Assembly: GCA_034190875.2 (NCBI GenBank)
Contig: CM067346.1
Coordinates: 38,571,691-38,635,690, forward strand
Reading direction: 5' to 3'
DNA from: Urechis unicinctus
Taxonomy: Eukaryota > Annelida > Polychaeta > Xenopneusta > Urechidae
DNA: 64,000 bases
Shown: piece after piece, positions 24,836 to 39,592 of the stretch
Layout: every line of letters begins with the position of its first letter
Position numbering within the stretch: position 1 is the stretch's first letter
Position numbers and translations under genes: made by a program
Notes under the pieces: generated by a model
Told to the model about the DNA's origin: nothing
Seen by the model: the letters and a program-made list of their open reading frames with translations, nothing else
Databases searched by the model: none

Positions 24836-27800
24836 TATATACAGACATATCAATATGCCTCCATGTCTTATATATATAGACACACCAAATCAGCCAGAAA
24901 TATATAATCTAGCACGCCACATCTGATTCGAGTACCATGCAACCAAAAATTCTAACCATATATCCCGGGCACCTTTGTTCAACAAGCTCCACCCACCACC
25001 AGAATCAAAGGTTTCAAGGAACTAAATAAGCGTCAATATTTGATTTCACGGAAATCTACACATACAACAGCAATCAACAAATATAAGAGCACAGATTTCC
25101 ATGTGTGGGAAAATTTCCATGTCTAACGATTTTGTATTTCCTTATGGCCCCTAAATTTACGGTTAGCCTCTCTCAGGGAATGATGCTCCCGGAAGTTCAC
25201 AATTATGCATATTACGGCAACATGGCACTTGCATGATTCACATTTGAGTTGCTCTAATGGGAACTCTTCAGCCAGAACGGTTACAACCCTGGCTATCACT
25301 TGCACTTAAAATGCCGTGTCAATGATTATGCGGTAATGTTCCTCAAGCCTGCATAATGATTATACTAGTGATTTGCACTTTGCACTTTGATAATTCTTCT
25401 GATGAACAAAATCATATGCAGGGTCATGTATATTATTGACTACAGAAATTTTTTTTCTGCATGTTGCACCCAACTTTTCTCTTAATTGCAGCGCAGAAAT
25501 GCCCATTTGTTTTTGACTTCCAGTCAGAAATAAGCGCAAGTCATAACGAAGTTGGTTGGTTGCTGCGCCGTCGAGTAGTTTCCACAAAAGGAGGAGGCGC
25601 TGCCCACAAGGTGTCACGGAATTTGTCGGGCGAATTGCCGGGTCGGGTATCTTATCATAACAAGATCTTTGTCACGATCATGTGGTGGCGATAGATGCAA
25701 AAACATTCACGATCGCACTAAATTATATGCCGTGACATGTGGAAATTTGCCTCCATAAAGGCTGAATGAAGACTGAGAGAAAAAATATTTTAAACGTTGT
25801 TCAAGTATTGCTCACTATTGTTGCTATTATGGGCACATAATGTAGCGTGAATGGGCAACAGGCTCGGTGCCACTATTCGGATAGCTGGGCAGATCCCTTG
25901 TCAAATTGCTACACTAATAGATGTTAACTATAGTTGATATTTACATACTATTACATAATTAGTCTCTGTATTTTACACTGGTAATACATTACCGGTGTAC
26001 AAATGTACCAGTGTCTGTCTCGTTGCCTCTTAGGCAGATGTGTACCTTAATAATTCATCTCACAATTCATGCATTATTTTGACGGCTGTTATTCGAAATA
26101 TACGAGGTCATCTGTTGGATAGCTTCATGTGCTTTGGCAAACAAAGAACGTGTAGGCAACACAACGTATGTCTACTGTTGCTAACTGCAGTCACGAAAGC
26201 TATCGTCTAGCATTGCCCTTATCAAAGCCATGACGTCAAGCCCGGAGTATGTAGAGAACAATGCTCACGATACATTTCATAGACGTCCACTTGACGCAAG
26301 ATGTAACGGCGTTATGCGTCGGTATCCGTAATAAAGCTCCCAGTGGACCTAAGCTCAACGGTAATATACTCTAAGGATCAGGCAATATGCCGAATTATTC
26401 ATTGCAAACTGATGGTGCTCATCAACATTCCAAAGATTGTTCTAACGTTCATACATCATATATACTTGTACCATCATATAATGCAGTGCTGGGCGGCCAC
26501 CATGTCCTCTCTGTCGATAGAAGCAATTTCGTGATGCTAATTATAACTCTTTATGCCACAAATAGCAGTCTGATTGTGCAGCATGTATTCAAATGCATGA
26601 CAACGTAGCTTATATGTATTCAAACGTAGTACAGCAACGGGAAATACTAATATATAAACCACGCAATCAACTTAGTTGTATAATAAAGGAGTGCTATCGA
26701 TTGTGATCAAGATATTTCTGGGGTGAATGGAATGATATTCCTTCATGATGCAAGGTTATTACCGTCCTATCGTCGTTACATGCCACTGCTTTTAAATAAC
26801 CCAGTCGAAATCAGGGTGTTTGTTTGTACTCATCTTGTGACCAAACTTTGCAATAGAATGGTGCTATGCTCTACTTAGATATAATCTATATGGTGTGACA
26901 CCTGGGCAATAACAATACTGGCGTCGTCAGATGATGTTATCAAAGCAACAGTGAAAGCTGAACAAAATGATCAATGCATATAAGTGATTTTCTTGCGAAG
27001 TCAAGTGTAAGTGCTATTCCTAAGATCTTTTCCGACAGACTTTTGTGCTATCATCGGTCTAATAAACTGTCGTTATTATGATATATCATAGTTGTAAAAA
27101 TAAATATGTCATAACTTATACTTAAGCAAAAACTACCAGAGTGAATCGTAACATTAGTATAACATAAATAGTAAATGGAATAATTGGATAGCCATCTTGT
27201 GCCAACCATGATTGTGACATCCCTTATCAAACCAGCTGCTATAACACAAACATCATTAAGAAACATTAATACAATTGCCAAAATCCAAAATACCGCTGTA
27301 AAACTCATCTGGAATACGTGGATATTGAGAAGTGATTGTAAAGCTGAACTCAGACATTACTGATGGGAATGGGTTGGTATACGATACAGAAAGCGATATA
27401 GCTTCAAATGCAGCCACGTACTGGACGTGGACATACACCGGGACATGCACCATATGTGCCGACTACGGACTGTGATTTTACTTAAAACATATTCGGAGAC
27501 AACGAATTACTAGACAGTGACGTATATCGACCCGATTGTAATGCCTGGTATAACGACGTATAAACGATGCTGATAGGTTTAAGCATTCTGAAGAATGGAT
27601 AAATGTTTGCAATACAACCACGACATTAACTGTTTGGTGTTATTATTTCTTTATCAGCTAAAAATATGCCCAGCAAGATATGTATAAAACACAGTTATGC
27701 ATTAATTACATTGATACGCCTCCATCGAGGTTATAGTATTATTGTAATCCTCACATTTCTCGTAATAAATTATTTAAAATCTGCGCAGGATTTGTTTGAT

Positions 27801-28129
27801 TCATTCTGCTTCCGCGGTCTGAATATAAAATATAGATTTCTGCCCTTATGCATTCGTCGATGTCATTTTCTTCGAGCGTCTTATATCATTAGGATTTGTG
27901 CTCTCCCAATCGATGATGTGTAGCACTGAAGAATGATTTATTATGAATGTTTGCAATGACAAAACGACATTGCTGTTTGGTGTTATCGATGCTATGACTG
28001 TGCTAATGTCATGATTGCAATACCAAAATATGCAATAATTACAAGACACGTTCATCGGGTTACCATTCTCAGAATCACACCGAAAGCATTTTAGGATGTC
28101 GTGGATTTGTTTATCAAAGCTTCCCAATA
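24836..28129. other. No gene recognised
   Basis: Short frames only (maximum about 93 codons). The region 25.45-25.70 kb is slightly more GC-rich but shows no recognisable product. No tandem or inverted repeats stand out. Confidence 0.5.
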
Positions 28130-28567
28130 GAAAATCTTCCCTATCATTCCAACCAAACCAATAAAATTATGACCGAACCAAAACCCCCAGCCCTTATGTA
28201 TCCTGCTACTAATCTATACCATAATTTCTTGCCAACTGGAATCTCGAATCGCCAAATTGCTCCCGTGCCATGGCAAGCCAATGCAAATCCGGCGCACAGG
28301 AAACCAATCACAATAACACTGCCATATATATGCAAGTCATGATTGTCACAATACCAGTATACCACTTTTATCACATATAAGTAAGAAGAAGCAAAGAAGA
28401 CATATGAGATATGAAAAGGTATGTTACATGAGGATAAACGAGAACAACCGAGTCATTTAAACGAAGGGTGAATGCAAAATACAACGATTTAATGAAAGTG
28501 TTGGTGAATATTCACCTATATTCCCATAGAGTATGAAGAATGGTCGGTAAAAAAAAAAGCACATATT

Positions 28568-28885
<318 letters not shown>

Positions 28886-30248
28886 TGGATTGTACTGATT
28901 TTGCCGACCTAACGTAATATTCCCACCGCGATGAGAGGTATTAGGTCCTAGTTGTTCTGAGGCAGTTTTCAATGCTTCTGTATTGAAGAGTTAGAGATCC
29001 CAATTACGTGTAAGGATTACATCCGAGTCATATAAACATACGCAAAAACGGAAGCAAAATAAAATTACACACATTGACAAGTAACATGCGGGCCCAATTA
29101 GTAATAAGAACCTTTGATGTCTTAACTAATCACGACATGTTACCAACGAGGTGTAATTACCGGCCCATCTCATCACGAGTAAGCCCCTATTTAAGTCGGT
29201 CGCGGCTTCCATCGGGCATCTGGTCATACAGCACCAGCAGCAACGCGGTCACTATCGAATGGCATGAATTAGCTGGTTTTCGCTCCCAATCATAAAATGG
29301 TCTAACTTCACAATTACAATGAGTGTCTCATGTAATAACACCATACGTTACGTCATATCATTAATTTTATCATATTGTAATTTCCACGTATTTTGTTTTT
29401 AGTGATTTATCATTATTGACACAAGATTACTCAGGAATTTGGCATGATGGTGTGTCAACCTTTGTCACACGTTATGCAACAAAGACCATGCAGTTCTCCA
29501 CATATCGAGTTGATTTAGGAGCAAGAGGCTTCTCGAATAGCGGTCAGTCTCGAAGATGTCTGCCGCGTGATTTACAGCTGCATGTAGGCTCGAGAGATGT
29601 AGCACTTAAAAGGAGCTTTTCATAAATAAATATTCGGCTATTAGTAAGTCCGATTTCTTATTTTTGGTTAATAACCAAATATCGCACACAAGGTAGAAGC
29701 TACAATACATCATAAGCTGGAAAAGGGCAGATAACACCAGAAAAAGTTGGAGTTGAGCGTGTGTAGTTACTGATCTAGGTCGCTATTAATTTGGATATTT
29801 TTTTCAAAATAAGTTGTCAGTGCGCCTTTATCGATAAAATTATTGATGTTTGGTATTCGCAATAACATGAAAGGTCACAATCAAGTCTTATTGGCAACCA
29901 CTCATAAAACGGAAGCAAAAATACAAATGGCACCAAATCACACAACAATCCATCTTTAACAACAAACAAAATGCATTAATCACACCTAAATGTTTATTGA
30001 AGTTGATTTGCGACGGCAATCACAGATCAATGAAGCATATTTGGGCATGCAGGTTGCGCCGCGCAAGTAGGAATCATGATTTTTGATGGTACAAGCACAG
30101 GCACTCGATTCTTAAAACCCCCCTATTGTCTGACCTCGAATATGGGTGTTCTTTTCCATTAGATATGAGAGAGGAGTGGTCTTTAGTTTGTGGGTACCAA
30201 GGCATGGTCCCTAGCATTTAACCTCCTCGAACCTATTTTAGATGGAAG

Positions 30249-30268
30249 TTGGGGGGGGGGGGGGGGGG
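30249..30268. repeat. Poly-G run
   Basis: An uninterrupted run of about 19 G residues preceded by GGAAGTT. The younger copies have a shorter, interrupted G run at the equivalent place (36456-36468 and 40119-40131). Confidence 0.95.
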
Positions 30269-30385
30269 TTGACGGTTCGCATTCCGTTAAAAATTGCTGG
30301 AGACAAATGACTGATAGTGAGTATGAGCAGCATATACGTGATATGTGTGGCGTTATTAAGTGATAAGGTATTAAATACCAAGGTA

Positions 30386-30486
<101 letters not shown>

Positions 30487-30499
30487 GACACAAACACAA

Positions 30500-31660
30500 A
30501 CGCACACGCACATCCACACACATGTATATAGGGACGAACTGTTATACCATGACACAAGCCGAGAAAGTTGTTGTGATTCGTATAGACAATGCCACCGTCA
30601 CAGGGGGTCTATCAGAGTGAGATATTTGATAAATGTGATTAGTGCATTAGGTGAACCACCACTCACACGTACCCAAGGATGAGGTTTGTTTAGTCAGCTG
30701 ACTTTCCATCAGCCCATAAAACGTATATCTAGTATATATCTCTAAAACAAGTAGTCTTTTTATATCAGAGGTACGATCATCTCCTACATTGCTATTTCAA
30801 AATATGTTAACAGGTTTACAATTGTGCTCTCTGGATAAACATATTTTCATCACATGAAATCAAAGTAATGTTTGTTCTGTTTCTATTGTAAGAACTAATG
30901 CAGTTACGGACTATATAAATATCGAATATCATGCAACTAGGACGCGAGGAGGTTAGCAATGACTTTCTTCATGATACCTGACTGCTATTCAGCAAGATGC
31001 GTAAAAAATTAACTAACATCTGCATTTCAAAGGAAGTAATTAATACAGTCATATATAATGAAGATCGCCATGCAAGTGACGTCACAGCTATAATTATATA
31101 TTCATTTGTGTAATAAAACATCACATGGTACCAAGTATTTCTCTCGTGATTTTTCAAAGAAAGGCGGAATATTGAAGCACAATGTCCGTCTGCTATTCTG
31201 GGAATATCCATCCATGCATTGATTAAGCGACAAAATAATTTCGAGAAGTATGAATGTATTACATACAATATTTAAACACCAAATATAATTTACTTGCCCT
31301 GGATGAAAATGGTACTTAATCAAAGCAATGAACAAGAAATAGAGTGATAACTCTTTTCTGTAATGTGGAATCACCGTATATCTGCATCATCAGCTCTTGT
31401 ATTTCTCTAGGCTGATCATAAATCACCAATTACGCTGTCTGTGATGTAACCATCTATTCCGGATCTATCTCTTGAGCTGACAAATTTGCTGCCCTTAGGG
31501 CGCTATTTGGATGGCGGATTTGATACAGCTCTTCAATTAGTCAACACAATTTGGCATAAACCCTACAGCTCAATCAAAGGCGTTCCTGACCAAATATCAT
31601 CATATTTTCCCTGACATATCACCTTCCAGTCCTATAATGTTTATCATATTCATGAGCGTA
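30500..31660. other. No gene recognised
   Basis: AT-rich. A short word at 31124-31145 (ATGGTACCAAGTATTTCTCT) recurs at 36.75 kb and 40.41 kb in the repeat units, so this probably belongs to the old copy of the large repeat. The part near 31.43 kb resembles 11.6 kb. No coding signal. Confidence 0.5.
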
Positions 31661-31664
31661 ATTC

Positions 31665-31875
31665 CTCTACCACAAACGCTACCCCTGTGAGTCCCGGATT
31701 AGAATAGGCCCATAGTATCCTCCCACATGTCGTAAGAGGCGACTGATAGGGGGCAACCTGGTTACCGTGGGCTGAGAGTCGTGTCGGTGGACAATGGTAT
31801 CCTTCTGGTTGAGCGGAGATCCTGGTCCAGTCAATCGGCAGGTGGTGACATGCCCAAGGATATTCATTTTATCAT
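31665..31875 (+). mobile_element. SINE-like segment
   Basis: A GC-richer block of about 200 bp interrupts AT-rich DNA. It contains GTCCCGGATTAGAATAGG and GTCGTAAGAGGCGACT. From memory, similar words occur in the highly repeated SINE-type elements of molluscs and some other invertebrates. No A/B box pair could be placed with confidence, the ends are unclear, and there is no obvious target-site duplication. Orientation follows the remembered consensus and is uncertain. Confidence 0.5.
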
Positions 31876-32370
31876 TTTCATCTTTATCCTCGTGTATTTC
31901 CCTATGTTTTTTATCTATCTAGAGGGCCGCTGCTCAATCAGGTCAATGTTATCTCCTGATATTCATCCCACCTTTTGAGGCGCCATATAACAAATTAGTA
32001 TTTGTGTGCCGTTAAAACATATGCTTACATTCTTACTCTACCCTAAACGTTATGATTACTCGCCACAAATGCTTGGGGAAAATGGAGTAATGCATGGAGA
32101 GTTAAGTTACGATTATATCATGAAAATGTTAACTTGCGGATGCGAGGATCGAGAAACGATGATATTGCAAATGATAAACCAGTGTTAAAATTTAACAGAG
32201 TAACCTATACATTACGTTAACTGGCTACGCACAAAAGAATGCATTATTGATTGCGGTAATGGTAAGCACATGTGTAAGCTTTCATGATGTGTGCTATTGA
32301 TCTGCACCGATTGTTATGTCCGTGTCGGTGATATATTTGACTTAATTTCTATTGGTGGCGTAATCAGCCA
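31876..32370. other. No gene recognised
   Basis: AT-rich spacer between the SINE-like block and the 24-bp minisatellite. Nothing recognisable. Confidence 0.5.
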
Positions 32371-32504
32371 ATGCACAGTATTAACGTTAATAAAATGCAC
32401 AACATTAACGTTAACATAATGCGCAGTATTAACGTTTATATTATGCGCAGTATTAAAGTTAATATAATGCGCAGTATTAACGTTAATATAATGCGCAGTA
32501 TTAA
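32371..32504. repeat. 24-bp minisatellite with AACGTTAA palindromes
   Basis: Five to six tandem copies of a unit near ATGCGCAGTATTAACGTTAA plus four more bases. The first copies carry CAC or AAC in place of CGC. Because the period is a multiple of three, the array is open as a repetitive frame (MRSINVNI-like), which is an artefact. The central AACGTTAA is a perfect palindrome, so each unit can form a small inverted repeat. Confidence 0.93.
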
Positions 32505-32589
32505 CACAAATATAAATACGAATGACGGCAACACCACACCCACATTTTATTCAAACGATATGATACAAAATATAATCGTTTTCAACAGA

Positions 32590-33533
32590 TAATTCGTCAT
32601 TCTGTCTTATGAATAACACAAATATCTATATACTGAGTTTCGACAGCAAATGGATTTTTCCAACAGATGACCTCGTAAATACGTGTTTCGCCCGTCAGAA
32701 CAATACTTTGAATGGCAGATGAACAAATACCTGTCGCCGAAGAGGCAATCATATATTACCTGTGAACCATAAAGAGGCGAAATATGTAGCTGTATGTCAC
32801 TTACGACTTCTGTAAACATCAATAACTTGCTCATTATTATGCCACTGTGCTTCCCATTAACTGCGACCACCTGAGCAGGTACCTACCCAGCAATGGGAAC
32901 AGATACACATTCACACTTAATGATGTGACCATCGGGGATTCCATAACAATAATACATTTCCAGATAAATGGTCAGAACGCCACTTCATTGGTTCGCAATA
33001 GAACCACTTCATAATATGTTACATATGGTTTTTATTGTAGAAAAGCCAACAAATCACACAGCTAGCTTACAAACAAAGCATTGAATGGACCTTTCCAAAC
33101 AATGGCGAGGCAACATATCAAAATATCTTTATACAGGATATCTATCTACTATTAGCGAAGCGGTGCTTCTTGAATGGGAGAAATGTAAACAGATATTTGA
33201 CAAAATACGCTGAAATTTATTAGTAATGAATACGCAGTATCTTTTGAACTAATACAATTATCTTGGTCTTGGTAAATCTCGGGTGCCAATTAAGTCGTTT
33301 GAAGAGCAATATGAGCGCTGCCCTGGTAATAAATCTTTGGCAGACAAACGCGGTTTTGCAAATTACCTACTATAAGCAAGTCGTGACAACACAAAATGTA
33401 TCGGATTGATTTATATTGGATCCTGTAAAACAGTTATTTGCACATTTGTTGTTGAATCTTTATACACTATGCTCTATATAACAGTTGTTTCAAAGTAACA
33501 CCATCATTAATAAACATCGGCTTCTGTCAGACA
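32590..33533. repeat. Diverged copy of the large repeat (left flank and end of unit)
   Basis: 32.64-32.99 kb matches the ends of both younger units (36.86-37.19 kb and 40.52-40.86 kb), sharing TGACCTCGTAAATACGT and CATAAAGAGGCGAAATATGT. 33.0-33.2 kb matches 40.87-41.33 kb (CTTTCCAAACAATGGCGAGG). 33.26-33.53 kb matches 43.68-43.98 kb (GAAGAGCAATATGAGCGC). The order here therefore defines the older, longer unit from which the 3.66-kb tandem pair was cut. No protein is recognised. Confidence 0.85.
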
Positions 33534-33567
33534 GAAAGAGTTCTTGTTATTTGCTTTACCGTCATAT

Positions 33568-33741
<174 letters not shown>

Positions 33742-35091
33742 AAATAAGAGATATGAATATCAACACCCTTTTCGGTCCTAATTCATGTTCCGAGATGCAA
33801 GGGACAGGATGAGACCCATTTTCGAATACCTTTCCCCACCCTCTTCCGTGCCCACCGCGTTTGTGTACACATGATTTCTTTTGCTACAGTTTCTTCAACC
33901 CAACAGATAAATATGAATGCAAAGAACTCGAAATTTTACTAATATAAGCATAAGTCATTACAAGGTATTAGAGTCATATGAACAAAACTGTTTTCGCGGA
34001 CCTTGCAGCGTACTGATTGCAGTGTAAAACCACGTGCAGAATTTGACTCGAATCTTTACTTGTGTTGAGTAGTAATTTTTAGAACTATGCTTTTGGCGTA
34101 AGGAGACTCCCGATAATCTCGGGACTGGAGAATCAGTTATGAGAAAGGGGTATGCTGTAAGGGATAGGAAGTAGCCCTTTGCAGGAGATAATTTCATCCA
34201 CTACGCATTCATGCGTTGGTACAGGAAACCCAATTTTCATGGAAGTTTCGTCTATGCGAACGAATCAAGGGCAAGGTCATATAACGAATGAATCTGAAAC
34301 GGCATGAGTATTGAATGTTTACATTGGCATTGCCACTGAACCAGAGAGGGAAGATTTTCATAAAATCATTTTCATAAAATAGGCAGTACCGGCCCTCGTC
34401 TTATTTGGGTAAAGGTCCTTTAGTCGTTGTCTCTAAAGCTGTCGACTCACACGCATGTTTGATAGATGCATCTAAGAAATGCCGAAAAGGGTGTTTTATA
34501 ACACGGTTTACAGGTAATAAATGGCAATTAAGTGCCGACACCTCGCTAGATACACTGCAAGATTTCAACGAGGCGCCCGCTCGCAATATCTGACTAGATA
34601 GAATATGTGGTAAATTTGCTGTTTTCCCGACGCCGAATCCCTTCATCCATTTGCATGGATAACGTTAAATATGAAGGAATAATTCTGTCAATTCAATTTC
34701 ACAATGGCTGTTGATGTTTGTTTTCACTACGATCGTATGAAAACAGAGCTTTACTCTCATGCGGCACATGATAAGTCTTAAATGCCAACAAGACCGATTA
34801 TTAACCACCCACAAATGGCTCTATATAGTTGCTAATTGTCATCCTCATCATACTAACCCCTCCGTCTTACTGGGCATATAGTTTTACGATACGTCCAAAG
34901 AGCCTAAAGCTACACTAATAGGAATCACTCTAATTGGCTTATGCTGTGAGCATTTGCATCACTCCCACCGTCATGTGGCGCTACCACAAAATCAACAAAA
35001 GCACATGGGACTGTTGCGGTAATCGAGACATCCTATAAACGTCATTGCCAAATTTTTCAAGGCGACCGCCCGTCCAATTTCCCACGTGGCT

Positions 35092-35721
35092 TTAAAGAGA
35101 TTGTTCCGCCCCATATTTGTAACGAGGTTGCCTAGCTAGCTGCTTGGCTACCGCACCTGATTTACAGCTAACATTTGTTTGGTCCCCATGGTTTAAGGGA
35201 GGCATCGTAATCAATAGAACGACATAACCAAATAAAACAGATCTCCACAGTACATCATGAATATTTCCTGTATAAAGCCTCCCTATAAAATCCCCTATTA
35301 CCAACCAAACCAGGTTTGTGACCGAAGAAAACGCAGCCCTTATGTATCCTGCTACTAATCTATGCCATAATTTCTTGCCAACTGGAATCTCGAATCGCCC
35401 AATTGCTCCCGTGCCATGGTAACCCACTGCAGATCCGACACACAGGAAACCAATCACAATAACACTGTCATGTATATGCAAGCCATGATTGTCACGATAC
35501 CAGTAAACCACTTTTATCACATATAAGTAAGAAGAAGCAAAGAAGACATATGAGATATGAAAAGGTATGTCACCGAAAGATAAACGAGAAAAACAGAGTC
35601 GCTTATACGAAGGGTGAATGCCAAATACAAAGATGTAATGAAAGTGTGTGCTAATGTTTACCGATATTCCTATACAGTATGAAGAATGATTGGTTAAAAA
35701 ACATACGTGCGATACACACAC
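35092..35721 (-). other. Long frame in copy A, probably not a gene
   Basis: A 209-codon minus-strand frame with hydrophobic stretches (for example SVIVIGFLCVGSA and VLFGYVVLLI) that could be read as membrane segments. It recurs in copy B (39432-38836) and in part in the old copy (28374-28144). Between copy A and the old copy, over about 45 codons, I count roughly nine amino-acid-changing and two silent differences. That is what neutral drift gives, so selection for a protein is not supported. I do not recognise a family, and the start is arbitrary, next to a microsatellite. Confidence 0.3.
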
Positions 35722-35728
35722 ATGTATT

Positions 35729-35730
<2 letters not shown>

Positions 35731-35819
<89 letters not shown>

Positions 35820-35837
35820 ATATATGTGTGTGTGTTT

Positions 35838-35910
<73 letters not shown>

Positions 35911-35928
35911 CGTGTGTGTGTGTGTGTG
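35731..35928. repeat. (CA)n-(TA)n-(GT)n compound microsatellite in copy A
   Basis: (CA)n 35731-35767, (TA)n 35768-35825 with one CTAT interruption, and (GT)n 35826-35928 with a few TTTG and GCGTGC variants. The CA arm can pair with the GT arm around the TA centre, forming a very long potential hairpin or cruciform. Confidence 0.97.
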
Positions 35929-37223
35929 TATCTGTGTGTATCTTAATGTGAATTGTTCTGATTTTGCCGACCCAACGTAGTAGCCCAGCCGTGATGAGAA
36001 GTATCAAGTCCTGGTAGTTATTTCTGTATTGAAGTGTTACGTCATATCATTATTATTATCATATCATCTTTGGTCAGTCTTGAAGATGTCTGCTGGGTGA
36101 TTTTCAGCCGCATGTAGGCTCGAGTTTCATAAATAAATATTCGGCTATTTGTGAGTCTGATTTCTAAAGTACAAATGGCACCAAATCACTCATCAATCCA
36201 TCTTTAACAACAAACAAAATGCACTTAGCATACCTAAGCATTTATTGAAGATGATGAGCGACGGCAATCACAGATCGCCGCGCAAGTAGGAATCATGATT
36301 TATGATGGCATAGGCATAGGCTCAATTCTTAAACCACCTCGAATATCCATGTTCCTTTTCCATTAGAAGTGGGAGACGAGTGGCCCTTAGTTTGTGGGTA
36401 CCAAGGCATGCTCTCTAGCATCTAACCTCCTCGAACTTATGTTAGATGGAAGTTGGGGGGGGGAGGGGTCAAAGCGATAATGATATATTCTTGTAAAATC
36501 CCGCAGGATCGGAGGAACAAAAACCAAACCATGAGTTAATGGTGACTCAACCAGGCAACCCGTGTTTGTTCTCTTTCGGTCTGCTTTGACAACAACCATC
36601 TGAAAAACATTCACAAACTATCCCTATTATCCTAGAGAGACGTAATCAATATAAATTAGTTGAAGTTCTATTGTTGTGTATACGTTTATAATGAAGACTA
36701 ATGTTGTACGAGGCAGCTGACTTGACCATTTGTTAAATAAAAATAACATGGTACCAAGTATTTCTCTTGTTCTTCGTGCTTTAACTTAATTGGATCCCAT
36801 TCGGCAAATGTGTATTGTTTTATGTTTGACATTGCCCATAAATGAATGAGGTTCGACAGCAAGTGGAAATTTCCAACAAATGACCTCGTAAATACGTAAA
36901 TACGTTTCACCTGTCAGAACAATGTTGGAATGGCGACCACACCTGTGCTGAAGAAGCAATCATATATTACCTGTGAACCATAAAGAGGCGAAATATGTCA
37001 CTTACGACTTTTGTAAACATCAATATCTTGCTCATTATTATGCCACTGTGCTTCCCATTAACTGCGACCACCTGACCAGGTACATACCCAGCAATGGGAA
37101 GAGAGACATCGTGCTTGTTACCCATTCACACTTAATGATGTGACCATCGGAGATTCCATGACAACAATACATTTCCAGATAAATGGTTCAGAAAGAGTTC
37201 TTGTTATTTGCTTTACCGTCATA

Positions 37224-37407
<184 letters not shown>

Positions 37408-39395
37408 AAATAAGAGATATGATATCAACACCCTTTTCGGTCCTAATTCATGTTCCGAGATGCAAGGGACAGGATGAGACCCATTTTCGAATACCTTTCC
37501 CCACCCTCTTCCGTGCCCACCGCGTTTGTGTACACATGATTTCTTTTGCTACAGTTTCTTCAACCCAACAGATAAATATGAATGCAAAGAACTCGAAATT
37601 TTACTAATATAAGCATAAGTCATTACAAGGTATTAGAGTCATATGAACAAAACTGTTTTCGCGGACCTTGCAGCGTACTGATTGCAGTGTAAAACCACGT
37701 GCAGAATTTGACTCGAATCTTTACTTGTGTTGAGTAGTAATTTTTAGAACTATGCTTTTGGCGTAAGGAGACTCCCGATAATCTCGGGACTGGAGAATCA
37801 GTTATGAGAAAGGGGTATGCTGTAAGGGATAGGAAGTAGCCCTTTGCAGGAGATAATTTCATCCACTACGCATTCATGCGTTGGTACAGGAAACCCAATT
37901 TTCATGGAAGTTTCGTCTATGCGAACGAATCAAGGGCAAGGTCATATAACGAATGAATCTGAAACGGCATGAGTATTGAATGTTTACATTGGCATTGCCA
38001 CTGAACCAGAGAGGGAAGATTTTCATAAAATCATTTTCATAAAATAGGCAGTACCGGCCCTCGTCTTATTTGGGTAAAGGTCCTTTAGTCGTTGTCTCTA
38101 AAGCTGTCGACTCACACGCATGTTTGATAGATGCATCTAAGAAATGCCGAAAAGGGTGTTTTATAACACGGTTTACAGGTAATAAATGGCAATTAAGTGC
38201 CGACACCTCGCTAGATACACTGCAAGATTTCAACGAGGCGCCCGCTCGCAATATCTGACTAGATAGAATATGTGGTAAATTTGCTGTTTTCCCGACGCCG
38301 AATCCCTTCATCCATTTGCATGGATAACGTTAAATATGAAGGAATAATTCTGTCAATTCAATTTCACAATGGCTGTTGATGTTTGTTTTCACTACGATCG
38401 TATGAAAACAGAGCTTTACTCTCATGCGGCACATGATAAGTCTTAAATGCCAACAAGACCGATTATTAACCACCCACAAATGGCTCTATATAGTTGCTAA
38501 TTGTCATCCTCATCATACTAACCCCTCCGTCTTACTGGGCATATAGTTTTACGATACGTCCAAAGAGCCTAAAGCTACACTAATAGGAATCACTCTAATT
38601 GGCTTATGCTGTGAGCATTTGCATCATCACTCCCACCGTCATGTGGCGCTACCACAAAATCAACAAAAGCACATGGGACTGTTGCGGTAATCGAGACATC
38701 CTATAAACGTCATTGCCAAATTTTTCAAGGCGACCGCCCGTCCAATTTCCCACGTGGCTTTAAAGAGATTGTTCCGCCCCATATTTGTAACGAGGTTGCC
38801 TAGCTAGCTGCTTGGCTACCGCACCTGATTTACAGCTAACATTTGTTTGGTCCATGGTTTAAGGGAGGCATCGTAATCAATAGAACGACATAACCAAATA
38901 AAACAGATCTCCACAGTACATCATGAATATTTCCTGTATAAAGCCTCCCTATAAAATCCCCTATTACCAACCAAACCAGGTTTGTGACCGAAGAAAACGC
39001 AGCCCTTATGTATCCTGCTACTAATCTATGCCATAATTTCTTGCCAACTGGAATCTCGAATCGCCCAATTGCTCCCGTGCCATGGTAACCCACTGCAGAT
39101 CCGACACACAGGAAACCAATCACAATAACACTGTCATGTATATGCAAGCCATGATTGTCACGATACCAGTAAACCACTTTTATCACATATAAGTAAGAAG
39201 AAGCAAAGAAGACATATGAGATATGAAAAGGTATGTCACCGAAAGATAAACGAGAAAAACAGAGTCGCTTATACGAAGGGTGAATGCCAAATACAAAGAT
39301 GTAATGAAAGTGTGTGCTAATGTTTACCGATATTCCTATACAGTATGAAGAATGATTGGTTAAAAAAACATACGTGCGATACACACACATGTATT

Positions 39396-39592
<197 letters not shown>

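Noticed and set aside
33958..34646. Two minus-strand frames (79 and 81 codons) conserved in copies A, B and C
   Set aside because: A and B are near-identical at every base, so conservation says nothing about coding. Copy C shows an internal deletion in the second frame. No domain is recognisable.
35092..35721. Possible multi-pass membrane protein of 209 codons
   Set aside because: Differences from the old copy are mostly replacement changes, the N-terminus lies at a microsatellite, and no family is recognised. Listed as an unlikely gene only.
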